Shown here: one piece after another, positions 12,876 through 23,047 of the stretch
Numbering within the stretch: position 1 is the stretch's first letter
Layout of the letters: each line of letters starts with the position of its first letter
From: Aspergillus flavus
Lineage: Eukaryota > Ascomycota > Eurotiomycetes > Eurotiales > Aspergillaceae
DNA: 64,000 nt
NCBI RefSeq assembly: GCF_009017415.1
Contig: NC_092410.1
Span: 434,001 to 498,000, forward strand
Reading direction: 5' to 3'
Translations under genes and position numbers: made by a program
Notes under the pieces: model-generated
Told to the model about the DNA's origin: nothing
The model's database searches: none
What the model saw: the letters and a program-made list of their open reading frames with translations, nothing else

Positions 12876-15011
12876 CTCAGAGTGTACTCATGTTTGTGTG
12901 TAGATGAATTGACTCTGGAAAGCGATGAAGGTTGTATTTGCTTAGTCAACACAACTTTATGTCGCTTAGTCATTTTACATAACATGTAATGCACAATACG
13001 TGCATAACTTAGATATGGCACGGGAAATACGAAGAGCGTGTGCTTCAGAATCCAAGAAGAATAGAGGAGGCAATTAACTAATTGAACATGACCTGATCCA
13101 GTCAGCTATATGAAATTGATTGATTTGTAATAGAGAGCCGGTTTTTCATGGGGCTGATCGGAGTAGAATATGATCTCGATGTACACCCAGAATTTATATT
13201 TCGAGGCTCTAGATGTAGGTTCATCCTATAAAGATGAATAATCCTTGAAAAAGTACACACTCGACATTGACCACCGAGCAAAATTCCTAAGCAGCATATC
13301 ACTGGCCAATCTGTTGAGGCAACGCAGGCTGGGCTTTCTGTTTGAGCGTGTAGTTTACACTAAATCTTTTTGATCGAAACGTCACTTTGGACCAATGTGA
13401 GCTTCTATGAAGTTATATATATACTATTTCAGTATGTAAATAAACGAATATAATTAAAATTTAAGATTTTGCTTAAATGAAGCAAGCTCAAATGGGCTTT
13501 TCTAAGGTTCGGGGCGAGTTCGGGAGTCCAGCGAGGAACGTACATCTGTGGAAGATATCGAGATCGTCCGACGGGAGATCAGCTCACATAGATCCATAAT
13601 TCCGACGATCGATGGACTATCAAAAGTCATGGCTCCCTCCTATTGTTCCAGCCTCACGGAAATATGCAAGAGGACTTAGGCTATGCAAGCTCAAGTATTC
13701 TGTCTTGTCTAAATTGGACTTTCGGCGGATCTCGGGGGTTGTGGGACCTCATGCCCTAAGTGTTCAATGATCGGCGTAACAACAGAGAATATGGGGTGTA
13801 GAAGTCGTATTCGTAGAATCCCTCATATATGGTATTTGGTATGTAGGGTGATTATTGATCTCAAAATGTGACATCCGTTATGGCTAGTGGGTGAGACTGC
13901 AATGCACAGATGGCAAAGGAGTAGGCCGATAATCATACTAGATTGTCTGAACAATTGATTCTTGAAAGTCCAGGGGGCGTTACGAAATGATAAGGACGAT
14001 TGGCTGGTCACGGCCAGTCATGTACACCATCAGTAATACTTCTCCCTTCTCATTGGGCTTTTCCGCTACTGATTTAACGTGAAGATTGAGAAATATAGCA
14101 CGGGCGGTTTTGAATTATATTCGCTATATTATCAAACTGAGGAAAAGGACAGTGACAGTGAACAAGAGCTGGCTCCGCCTCCCAGTCCTTACTAGGAACA
14201 AATGGACCATTGGAGATGTCCTCGTCACGGCCCACCACGAATTGATCATATCTACAACGTTGGCCCTCATCCTTTTTGTAGCAAAATTACGGAGACGATT
14301 TCCCCAGCGGACCAGATGATAGGCACTACTGCAGGCAGCCCCCTGCTTCTTCTTCTCAGTCATCTGCAGACTCTGGCCAATAGGCTTGAGAGTTTGGAAA
14401 TACTCCGTGGGGAAGCGGTTGAAATTTTCTTCTTAATCATTTGGCAGTAATTCTGAATCCATCTCAGAATGCTCGAGTACCTCTTAAGTACAGAATACAT
14501 GGCAACTCAGTCACTACTTACCCGACGTAGACCTCCGGAGCTATTCCAATATGGCCATGCCATCTTGACCGAATGTACTAACCATGTTGCAACTGCTCTG
14601 TCATAAAGTTGTATCTACACGATAGAATGATGTGCACGCTAGCTTACCCTATACCACAAAATAGGGGTGGGGGATTCTCCTAATTCAAGGAATGAGAGAC
14701 GGTGTTGCCGTTTGTCCTGTTTTTCTGATTCTATATTTTCCTCCAAAGGAGCTATTACAAAGGAGCCTTGTACCCCTTTCGCGCCATCTCTTCTTAACAC
14801 TTGAATTGTGATCAGTGGGTACCTGGGTATGCAGGGATAAACTTGAAGCTGATCACAATTTTAGATAGTAGCTGTGTAACTAAGATTGCCCTTACATGTC
14901 ATGTTCTCTCGATCTAAACAATCGAGATGTACTTTTACGATGCAGAGAATGGATGCTTTAAAGCATTTAAATACTCTGCCAAACCCAACCCTTCCTACAA
15001 CAAAACCAACC
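12876..15011. other. Gene-poor intergenic region
   Basis: No supported gene was found. The stretch around 13400-13480 is strongly AT-rich. Short open frames (up to about 80 codons near 14090-14450) lie on both strands and lack domain or codon support. Just upstream of the decayed gene, near 14962-14972, a TATA-like TTTAAATACT sits about 45 bases before its ATG. Confidence 0.45.
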
Positions 15012-17497
15012 ATGAGGGCAATTCAATTTCTAGCCTTTCTGGCTTGTTTGAGCACAGTGTCTGCTTTTAGCGGCCGGCACGCAGCGCATCATGGTCTTCT
15101 TCAGATCCCACCTTCATTTGCGTATGGTGATATCCACATGTACCCTGCTCTTCATCCTGAGCATGATCCCAATTATCTGCGCCATCTAACCCCTGAAGAT
15201 TCCCAAGACCTCTACTACAGTCAAGAAGGACATCGACGTCAGTATACTCCATGCATGTAGCTCATTCTGTGCGTCGCGATCTAACTGATTTTCATAGCTG
15301 CCTTACATGGCGCAAAACACGGTCGGTTGCACGCAACCTTCTCGTGACCTACGGTTGTCCTGGACCACTCAAGCCATATTGAGGACGTCAATTGTGGTAA
15401 CGGAAACATCGAGATCTGATCTGCTCCCGAGGCTTATGCAACCGTCGAAACGGAATGGAAGAAATATGAAAACGAATCGCTTAATCTCATCACTAATCAT
15501 GTTGGCTGTGGCCACCTCACAGGGGAGTATCGCTCATTCTTCATTGCATCCCAGCCCACCTTCGAGGACAACTGTGTGACTGTCCTCGCTGAGCTCACGG
15601 ACGAGCAAGAAGAGATCCAGGAAGCCAAGCTGAACTGGGGAACATATCAACGCCCAGATATTGCTAAGCGTCAGCGGATTTTAGGACACGTCAAAGTTGC
15701 CAAAGCAGATCCGCAGATGCAGATGCGGAATTTGATGGCTTCCGACAGGCTTAATGGAACCAGAAATATCACGTCCGGGGGAATGAGTGACCTCACGAAG
15801 GACGCAGCGGCCGTCAAAAATTTCGTCGGAACTGATTCAATCAATACGGATATTCCGTATGAATATGAGATAGGCCTTGACTATCTTTCGGATAGTGAAT
15901 ATGACCAGTTCGTTAAGCGAGGCTTGTTTTCCTGGATTGTGGAGGGAATCAATGCCATCATCAAGGTACTCATAACGAGATGTGAATTATTATTGAATTT
16001 GGCTGGACTAACAATGGACCACTGTAGGCAGTCGTCAACCTTATCGAAAAAACCCGCCAAGCTATTGAGACAGCTGTCAAGATCATAGTCGCGATTGCAG
16101 AAGTTAGTCTCAAATTATTGATGGTTCCCTTCGGCGGTCCCATTCGAACAAGGGTACCATCCAGATATCAACTTCGATCATAGAACAGGCGGGGGAAAGT
16201 TGGCAACAGACCTATGAAGTGCACTTGGGGGAACTCAGACTGGCTTTGCTCTTTCCAAACCAGGCGCAGCCGTACAGATGGAATGCAAACGTTGTGGGGC
16301 CAAGGCCAATTTCAGCTTTGGTGGAGAATTGGCGTTTAGCATCAGCAAGGGTATCTATAGGGCAGAGGTTTCCTTCATCAACCATGAAGACTTTGTGTTT
16401 GATGCCATATATGGGATAACCGTTGATGCGAAGGCATTCAAGGAGGGAAGTGCCAAAGGTGGTTTCCAAACGACGATTGAGAAAGAGCTATTCGCCCTTC
16501 CTTTCTACGCCATCAAGATTCCCAAGATCATCACGATTGGACCACAAGCGGTTGTTAATACCGCCGCCAGTTTTTACGTTGATGTGCATGGAGAATTCCG
16601 GGCTGGTGCTACAGATTTTCCATCGAGAGCGGGGAAGTAATCTTGGATGCCATGGAGCCTCAGAGAAATAAAGCCTCGGGCTTTACACCGCACATTGAAC
16701 CGATTTTCGAGCTCAAGGGGAAAGTCGTCGCTACTGCGGATCTCGCACTGCCTGTAGGTGTTGAAGTCGCTTTGGATATTCTTGGCGGTACCTGGAAGAA
16801 ATCCGTTGGTGTGTATACAGCGCCTTCTATTTACTTCACTGCGGGAGTATCCTCCGGTGAAGGGCATGCCTGTAACAACGGGGTTGAACTTCGTGCTGGG
16901 GCCAAAAATCGGATCTACAGTTCGGCACTCCGCATATAGAATATGAGTTCAAGGAACTGGACATCACGTTCTACGAGACGGGTTTAGGCTGTCTCTCGTA
17001 AGTATCCCTTGCCATAATACCGCAAGGAAACGCGTTAACACCTTTGTAGAGCCAAAGGATGGAATGCAACGCAGGTGGAGCCGACCACGACACTGTTCAA
17101 CAATGTTGCAGCCACGTTTGGTGGTCAAGAGAATCTTGCTTCCAACACAACGTTCAACCTGACCAAACTTGGGCCCATTATCTATGAGGACGAACACTTC
17201 CAGTCAAAAAGCAGCAAAGACGATAAGAACAAGCTGCGAAAACTTCTAAAGACGAATGGTTTCCCCCTGATTCAAGGTGCTGGTCAGACCTCGACTCTAG
17301 TTTCCGGAAAGGATGGCCGGATCTACTTGGCCAACAACTCGGCGGAGTACGATATCAGCGCGCCCTGGGGGGACTTGGAGGTGGATAAAAACATCTTCAG
17401 CTACGACGTTTTTGGACGCCTCATCTGGTTCGATGCTGAGCGTATCGCTTCGGGTAATGACAAAAGAAGCACCACAGCACTCCCCTACAGTATCTAA
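15012..17497 (+). pseudogene. Decayed gene for a large secreted protein (DUF7029/DUF7223-like)
   Basis: The exon pattern of a secreted fungal protein survives: 15012-15237, 15298-15965, 16028-16997 and 17050-17497, with normal splice sites. It begins with a clear signal peptide (MRAIQFLAFLACLSTVSAF). The frame is broken by TGA codons at 15345, 15417 and 16215. Each could derive from an Arg CGA codon by one C-to-T change. The frame also shifts near 16120-16150, near 16615-16640 and near 16895-16920. Between the breaks the protein sequence is well preserved, for example VVLDHSSHIEDV and ITNHVGCG, and the C-terminal 140 codons are open. The layout recalls large fungal secreted proteins labelled DUF7029 plus DUF7223, of unknown function; that assignment is from memory of the pattern. 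Recent loss of function is likely. The shifts alone could be assembly errors, but the three stops are harder to explain that way. Confidence 0.75.
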
Positions 17498-18293
17498 CTA
17501 GGTGGTTTCGCATGGTAGAGCTGGGGGTCTCTGCAGCTGAACATATGCCCCGCCGCGCCAAAGCTGCGTAGGTTATACGCCGCCGACGCTTCTACGGATT
17601 TTATGCTACCTTCTAACTCTAGAACATTTCCGATTATGAAATCTAATGGTATTGAAACTTACGGTGTGTCATTCCATCACCCTGAATCTATCAGCGAAAG
17701 CGAGAAATAATTTTGCTTTCCCACCGTATGCAAAGGGAAGAATGGACTTCGACTTTTTGCAACTCCCTATTTAGTGGACAAGGATGGGATTGCACGCTAT
17801 CGATAAGAGCCGGACAAGAACAATGACTTTCTACAAAAGGTATATCATTATGATCGAAAATATTACAAGGTGGATGGAGCAAGTGGCAACCAGTCCAACA
17901 AACTTGGTGATACAAAGGCATGCATCACCGTGAGGCTGACTTCAGACCGGAAAAGCACCGTACCAGTGTCTTGAAGGCATTATTTCGTTTACCCTTGTGT
18001 TCCGACTTTGCTACTCTTCGGTCATGTATTTTTATACGCTCCTCCACTATTATGGCCACTTTTTAATTGAAGATTGAAGATTCATAGGCACAGTGTGCTG
18101 AAAACCAATGTATTAGTCTGGTCAGGTCACCTGATTGGCCACCTAAGCTGTTATAACTGATATAACCCAATAAATACCGTGATGGCCTGCCGGTGGATTG
18201 GTGTCAATTTGCCGATCCTCTCGGCTAAGTGTCAAGCGGCAAAATGGCTCATCAACTTGCGCGCTCCACTCTTGCCCAAGATACTTCTCGGCA
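17498..18293. promoter_or_regulatory. Upstream region of the second Zn2Cys6 regulator
   Basis: This runs from the end of the decayed gene to the regulator ATG at 18294. It contains the element at 18121-18145 that recurs in the amidohydrolase/permease promoter, and a CCG-N7-CGG pair near 18213. The first half is probably the 3' flank of the pseudogene. Confidence 0.5.
18121..18145 (-). promoter_or_regulatory. Shared promoter element, copy 1
   Basis: Read on the minus strand this 25-mer has the core CCAATCAGGTGACCTGAC preceded by TAGGTGG. It matches the stretch at 22751-22774 at all but three positions, counting one single-base gap. It lies about 150 bases before the regulator ATG. The CCAAT core may recruit the general HAP/CBC complex, but the match extends well beyond that box. 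Confidence 0.6.
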
Positions 18294-20769
18294 ATGGATT
18301 CCCCGGCTGCTATCAGACGCAGGAGACGTCGTCGCGTAGCGGAGGAGAACCGCAAGAGGTCCTTCAGAGCGTACGTATCTAAATTACTGCCATATTTACT
18401 CCATTAGTACCACCCAAGCTAATCTATTTTAGGTGCGACCGTTGTAAGGCAAGAAAGAGCAAGTGTGTTGAATCAAACCCTGGCAGATGCCAGCGGTGCG
18501 TCGTTAATAACCTACCCTGCAACTTTCAACGGTAGGTTTATGAGAAAGGAGAGATGAAGTAAACACATAATCCACATTCTCACTTTAGATAGACCCAAAT
18601 CGCCTCCGCCAAGCGGAGATAGCTTGACAGAGTTGACCCAAGATGCAACACTAGTCACACCGACGGATACTGGGAAAGTCACCGCACAGAGCACCTCGTA
18701 TAATCATAGATCGCTACCCCCAGCGCCAGTGTTGTCTCCACGACTGGCTAGTAATGTTCTTGCAGGAGAGGCTGCCGGGGGCTCATGGCCCAAAGTGCTT
18801 TCCCGGCTTCGAGAGGCTTTCTGCTTGGACCCACAAGGGGGCCTAGAAGAACAGCGCATGGCCGTAGGGCAGACTGTAAGTCGAGTCGACATATGTATAA
18901 GGTACCTGCGACTCACGAATTACAGCATATGAGCCATCCTACAGCACTCCACCACGCGGAGCTGGAGCGTCTAGAATCGGCTGTGCATGCCTTCCCTCCG
19001 CAGCCAATCGCCTCCTTTTTGCTGTCGGTCCTTATCAAACATGCTACCGACACATTCTTTTATGTTGATCAGGCCGCATTCGCGTCGGAGATCCATCATT
19101 TCTATACTGACCCAGCCTCGCCGTTGAGGTCCGACTCTAGTTTTGTCTGTCTCGCGATGGCAGCCTTTGCGCTGGCAAGCCAATGGACGACATTGGAGAA
19201 ACCAGAAGGACACCAGACCACCATCGGTCTTGAAAGGAGTGATCTGGGTAGGGTATTCTTCGATCACGCTCGAATGCTGATACCAGACATAATTGAGCGA
19301 CCGTGTCTACGGTCCGTCCAGGCTCCCTTTGTATTGGGGGTATACTTGATGCCTGCGAGTGCAATTGGATCATCATACGTCTACCTTGGTTTGGCTTTAC
19401 GGAAAGCATTGGCATTGGATCTCCACCAAGATGTAGACGACCAAAAATTGAATGAACGCGAGATTGAGGTCCGCCGTCGTCTATGGTGGTCACTTTACTC
19501 GTTGGAGCGGTTAGTACCCTTTGTTATATCAAATAGCTACAGTTCATCTAAAGGCATTACAGATGTACTACGGTCAAGTTAAACCGGCCACGTTCCATCA
19601 GCGTTGCTGCTATCACGACACCCATCCCATCAGGACTCCCAGCACTGGATCGAAGCCAGAAATTCGATAACCTCAGCTTTCAACTCGCCTATATGCGGTT
19701 GGTCCAAATCCTAGACCATATTTCCGATCCTGAGTAGGTCAAAATTACGTTCTCTCAAGGAGACCCCTGTGCTAATTTGCATAGGCTGGGAAGCACCGGT
19801 GACGAGCTTGCGCTCCTTGCAAAATACGAATCGGACCTCAAAGAATGGAAAAGGTCCCTACCTCTAGAATTCAAACTTCAGGATACTGACCCCCACGACT
19901 CGAGATATCGCGCTATCTTCCACCTCTACCTCAATTACTACTATGCATGGATCACCATAGGAAAAACGTCTCTGATCTCAGTGGTTCGAGCAAAACTCCG
20001 CTCCTGTGCAACTGGGTCCCAGCCTGCCCAGGTCAGCAAAGTGGCCAGAAACCTATCGAGATCCTGTGCAAAGGCAGCTCGGAAACTTCTTGGACTGTTC
20101 GAAACCGTGAGTACGTCACATAAAATCACCCGATTCTCCTTTACAGACTTCCAGGGCTGCAGCATCGCAACAATCGTCACCTTGCTTGATGGGATCCCCG
20201 AACGTGACTCGGGGTACGAGGCACGGGTTGCGTCTGGTCTGGAGCACCTTCGACAGATGGCCATTGGGAACGCGACAGCGAAAATGGGCGTCCGGTTTGT
20301 GGAAGCAATACAGTTGATTACCAACGAAGCACGGGAGAAAGTCACTCAGTCCGCATATGCTGCTGGGAGAACGTCCCAGGGTAATAGTGGCATTTCTTCG
20401 ACAGCTGAGTACTCCCAATGGGCTTTATGGCTCGCGCAACAGGAACAGTCCCAAGGATTCAGTGAAAGGACATCGTCGTTATCTGTGGTGCCTGAAACCA
20501 TGACACCACTCTCGCAAGTCGGGCAGTGGCCACCAACACACTCTGCTGCAGGCTTGAGGCCTCCATGGGCCGCTTATGAGCGGCAAATGTTTTCTCCAAC
20601 CTACGTTTCGATGCAGAATCTCGCGCAAGAGCCACAAGTGTATCCAGAGGAACAGGATGCTGACTATGAGTTCCTTCCTGCGCTACATCATGACGAGCAA
20701 ACCTTTTTGATGGAGCTAACAGGCCTTGGAGTGCTGGATGTTTCTGGATTGTCGGACCCGCTCGAATAA
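18294..20769 (+). CDS. Zn2Cys6 fungal transcription factor next to an amidohydrolase/permease pair
   Basis: A 732-residue regulator in six exons: 18294-18370, 18433-18531, 18593-18875, 18926-19509, 19563-19733 and 19785-20769. The ATG at 18294 was chosen because it directly precedes a run of seven Arg and the zinc cluster; an in-frame ATG exists at 18198. The cluster is C27-X2-C-X6-C-X7-C-X2-C-X6-C55. The middle homology domain shows the usual RRRLWWSLYSLER and TVKLNRPRSIS stretches across the fourth intron, then RFSFTDFQGCSIATIV. The C-terminus is rich in Gln, Pro and Glu and may be an activation domain. The gene points towards an amidohydrolase and an MFS permease, and shares a 24-25 bp promoter element with them, so it is the best candidate for their regulator and probably controls itself. 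Confidence 0.88.
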
Positions 20770-20966
20770 TTTCTAGAAGGAAAATCTAGCAAGATAATAG
20801 CTACTGCTGTCGTTTTTCCCTGATTACCGTCAGGGCAGTGTTTATGGCACAGACGATTAAAATAGTATATGGCATTATAGGGGCTGGTACTTCCTCATAA
20901 CTCATTGATATATGTACAATTGAAATTCTTACTCGTCGTCATTAAGACCTCCTCCCTTTAACCCAA

Positions 20967-22301
20967 TCATAGCCTCACCGGAGTTGCGCCATCCTCGGGG
21001 AGCGCAGCCCACCGGCTCTTATAAACACGTCCCGCCTTCATGACAGCTAGAACATGTTCGTCAGGCTTGTCAAAGATAGTTACGTTCTCCAAAGGGTTTT
21101 TGCTTAAAACCAGCAAATCGGCCTCAAAGCCCTCTTTAATCTGACCGAGACTATCATCGCAGCTCATCATCCTCGCCGGGTTGATAGTCGCACTGCGCAG
21201 GACCTCAAGCGGCGAGAGTACCTGCGAACGCAATTGGAATTCCTGTGTTTGAGCAGCGCCCAACGGGCCCAAGAGATCCGAGCCATAACACATGGTAACG
21301 CCTGCATCCGATGCGATCTTGAGAGCTCCCAAGCCGGACTCAAGCACCTGGGAATTTTTAGTCTGAGATTCCGGAGACAAGTAGCCCTTCCAACGATCAC
21401 TGGCCATCTGAGCATAAGTGATGAGCGTGGGGGTCAGGTAGACGCCCTTTTCAGCCATCAGTTGAGCAGTCGGTTTATCGACAAAGTTCCCATGCTCGAT
21501 GCCCCGAACACCATTATCAATACAATGCCGGATCGCCTTGACCGTGTACGCATGAGCTGTCACAAAAGTGCCCGCATTCGCTGCACACTCAACCATCGCC
21601 TGGATCTCGGCGTCCGTGAATTGGAGGTGCTCCAGCTTGTCGGTTGGAGATGCAACACCGCCCGAGCCCATGATCTTGATGAAATCGGCTCCGCACCGGA
21701 TCTCTTCGCGAACAGCTGCCATGCACTCGGGCACGCCGTTGCACATGCGCCCGAGCGAGTTTTGGTTGTGGACTCCGCCGCAGCATTGGCCGTGCTCATG
21801 CGAGTTTCGTAAATCGCCGTGTCCCCCGAATTGCGACAGGGCATGACCGGACAGGAAGATGCGAGGACCTGGAAAGACTCCATCTTCGATGGCCTCTTTC
21901 AAGGCGAGTTGGGCTCCACCGCAATCACGGATGCTAGTAAAGCCGCGGTGCAGCATCTGAGCGGCTGTATAAGGCTGGCGCAGCAGGTGCACATCGTTGG
22001 GATTCCCAAAAGCTTTGCTCAGGTCGGTGAACCCTGGCACAGCGCACAAGTGAACATGGGCATCAAATAATCCAGGGCAGATATAGCGACCCTGACAATC
22101 GATTACAGGTAGGTCGGTCGGTTGATGCTCTCCCTGTGAGATTGACTGAATCTTGCCTTCGCTGATCACGAGTGATGAATTTTCCAAGATCGTGCCAGCT
22201 TCAACGTCGACAATGTTGGCGTTGGTAAAGACGTAGCTTTGCGGTGCTGGCTGCAACCAGGGCTTGATGTCAGTCCCTGGGACTTGGGTTGTCTGTGTCA
22301 T
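20967..22301 (-). CDS. Amidohydrolase (imidazolonepropionase/prolidase-like)
   Basis: A 444-residue, intron-free metal-dependent hydrolase of the amidohydrolase superfamily. The beta-strand-1 metal motif is DAHVHL (His82, His84). Later features are GSGGVASP, TAHAYT, a GIEHG strand and the Asp-containing YGSDLLG near the C-terminal part of the barrel; this order matches the branch that contains imidazolonepropionase-like and Xaa-Pro-dipeptidase-like enzymes. I chose the ATG at 22301. An in-frame ATG at 22415 would add 38 residues, basic and hydrophobic like a mitochondrial presequence. However, a TATA-like TATTTAT lies only about 15-20 bases before that ATG, so transcription probably starts after it. 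The substrate is probably a cyclic amide, an acyl-amino acid or a dipeptide, but this cannot be settled. It is divergent from an MFS permease. Confidence 0.87.
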   Translation of the reverse strand: MTQTTQVPGTDIKPWLQPAPQSYVFTNANIVDVEAGTILENSSLVISEGKIQSISQGEHQPTDLPVIDCQGRYICPGLFDAHVHLCAVPGFTDLSKAFGNPNDVHLLRQPYTAAQMLHRGFTSIRDCGGAQLALKEAIEDGVFPGPRIFLSGHALSQFGGHGDLRNSHEHGQCCGGVHNQNSLGRMCNGVPECMAAVREEIRCGADFIKIMGSGGVASPTDKLEHLQFTDAEIQAMVECAANAGTFVTAHAYTVKAIRHCIDNGVRGIEHGNFVDKPTAQLMAEKGVYLTPTLITYAQMASDRWKGYLSPESQTKNSQVLESGLGALKIASDAGVTMCYGSDLLGPLGAAQTQEFQLRSQVLSPLEVLRSATINPARMMSCDDSLGQIKEGFEADLLVLSKNPLENVTIFDKPDEHVLAVMKAGRVYKSRWAALPEDGATPVRL

Positions 22302-22505
22302 GTCTGCGATCTTCTTGGAGGCAGGAAATGATGCGGAGAAGAGGGATGTAGGAAGAAATCTTGCACGTAGGACTAATATTATAAGAGGACCCCAGCAGTC
22401 GAAGCTCATACGCAAGCCCCACTAATATCGCATAAATACCCCTCTTCAGATAAAGGCTAGAGTGTTGTCGGGATCCTGACCTGACCGGGGCCAGATTGCC
22501 GACCT

Positions 22506-22517
22506 CCGTCCCGACGG
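22506..22517. promoter_or_regulatory. Candidate Zn2Cys6 site, CCG-N6-CGG
   Basis: The sequence CCGTCCCGACGG is an everted pair of CGG half-sites inside the longer inverted repeat TCCGT-CCCG-ACGGA. Zn2Cys6 dimers bind paired CGG triplets, and Leu3 uses the everted form. Such pairs also arise by chance, so the call rests on its position between two genes beside a Zn2Cys6 regulator. Confidence 0.35.
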
Positions 22518-22750
22518 ACCGATGTGCATCTTCATCAGCTTTATAGAGCAGCTGTTAGGTTTTGGGGGGGATAAACATAATGATTCTCCTCGCATATGCA
22601 AAGCTGTACCTATGACCCCTCGATATCCCATGTTTTGTTACCTAAGGTCATGTTATGTGAGAGCTATCAAGCTCCAAGATCGTAGTAAGAAAGCTGATTG
22701 ATTGATTGGGTTTGCCTACATTGCTCAGGCGCGTGTGGATCACATGATCT

Positions 22751-22774
22751 TAGGCGACCAATCAGGTGACTGAC
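22751..22774 (+). promoter_or_regulatory. Shared promoter element, copy 2
   Basis: This 24-mer reads TAGGCGA, then CCAATCAGGTGAC, then TGAC. It matches the reverse complement of 18121-18145 except for two substitutions and one missing base. It lies between the divergent amidohydrolase and permease starts. Confidence 0.6.
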
Positions 22775-23047
22775 ATGTTATCTTTAGTGGACGGTGCTTT
22801 CGGATATCTGCCCTGGTGGACTGCGTCGGATCGCTGTCCACCAGCTATGATACTTCTTATCTTACCCCACAAATGATAAGGCATTGTGGATCTGGGGAAA
22901 TGATTCATGCGTTTTTGCATGCTGCTCGACGACGCATATAATAATGACATGGCCTACTCCACTATCGCTCGGCCGTGTATCCCTCTTCATGCTAAGAAGC
23001 GCCAGCAGTAATCTCGCCCTCCCGACTCGTTGCTCAGTCTTTCACCC

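Larger units (their letters stand above)
22302..23047. promoter_or_regulatory. Bidirectional promoter of amidohydrolase and MFS permease
   Basis: A 746-bp divergent region. It holds a minus-strand TATA-like motif near 22430-22437, an everted CCG/CGG pair at 22506-22517, and the shared element at 22751-22774. The element is about 450 bases from the hydrolase ATG and about 275 from the permease ATG, so it could serve both. Confidence 0.6.

Noticed and set aside
20101..20149. Possible intron in the second Zn2Cys6 gene (GTGAGT ... TTTACAG)
   Set aside because: Keeping it preserves the family-typical RFSFTDFQGCSIATIV stretch; removing it destroys that motif.
22299..22415. Upstream ATG adding a 38-residue mitochondrial-like presequence to the amidohydrolase
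   Set aside because: A TATA-like motif lies only 15-20 bases before that ATG, so the transcript probably starts after it; kept only as an alternative.
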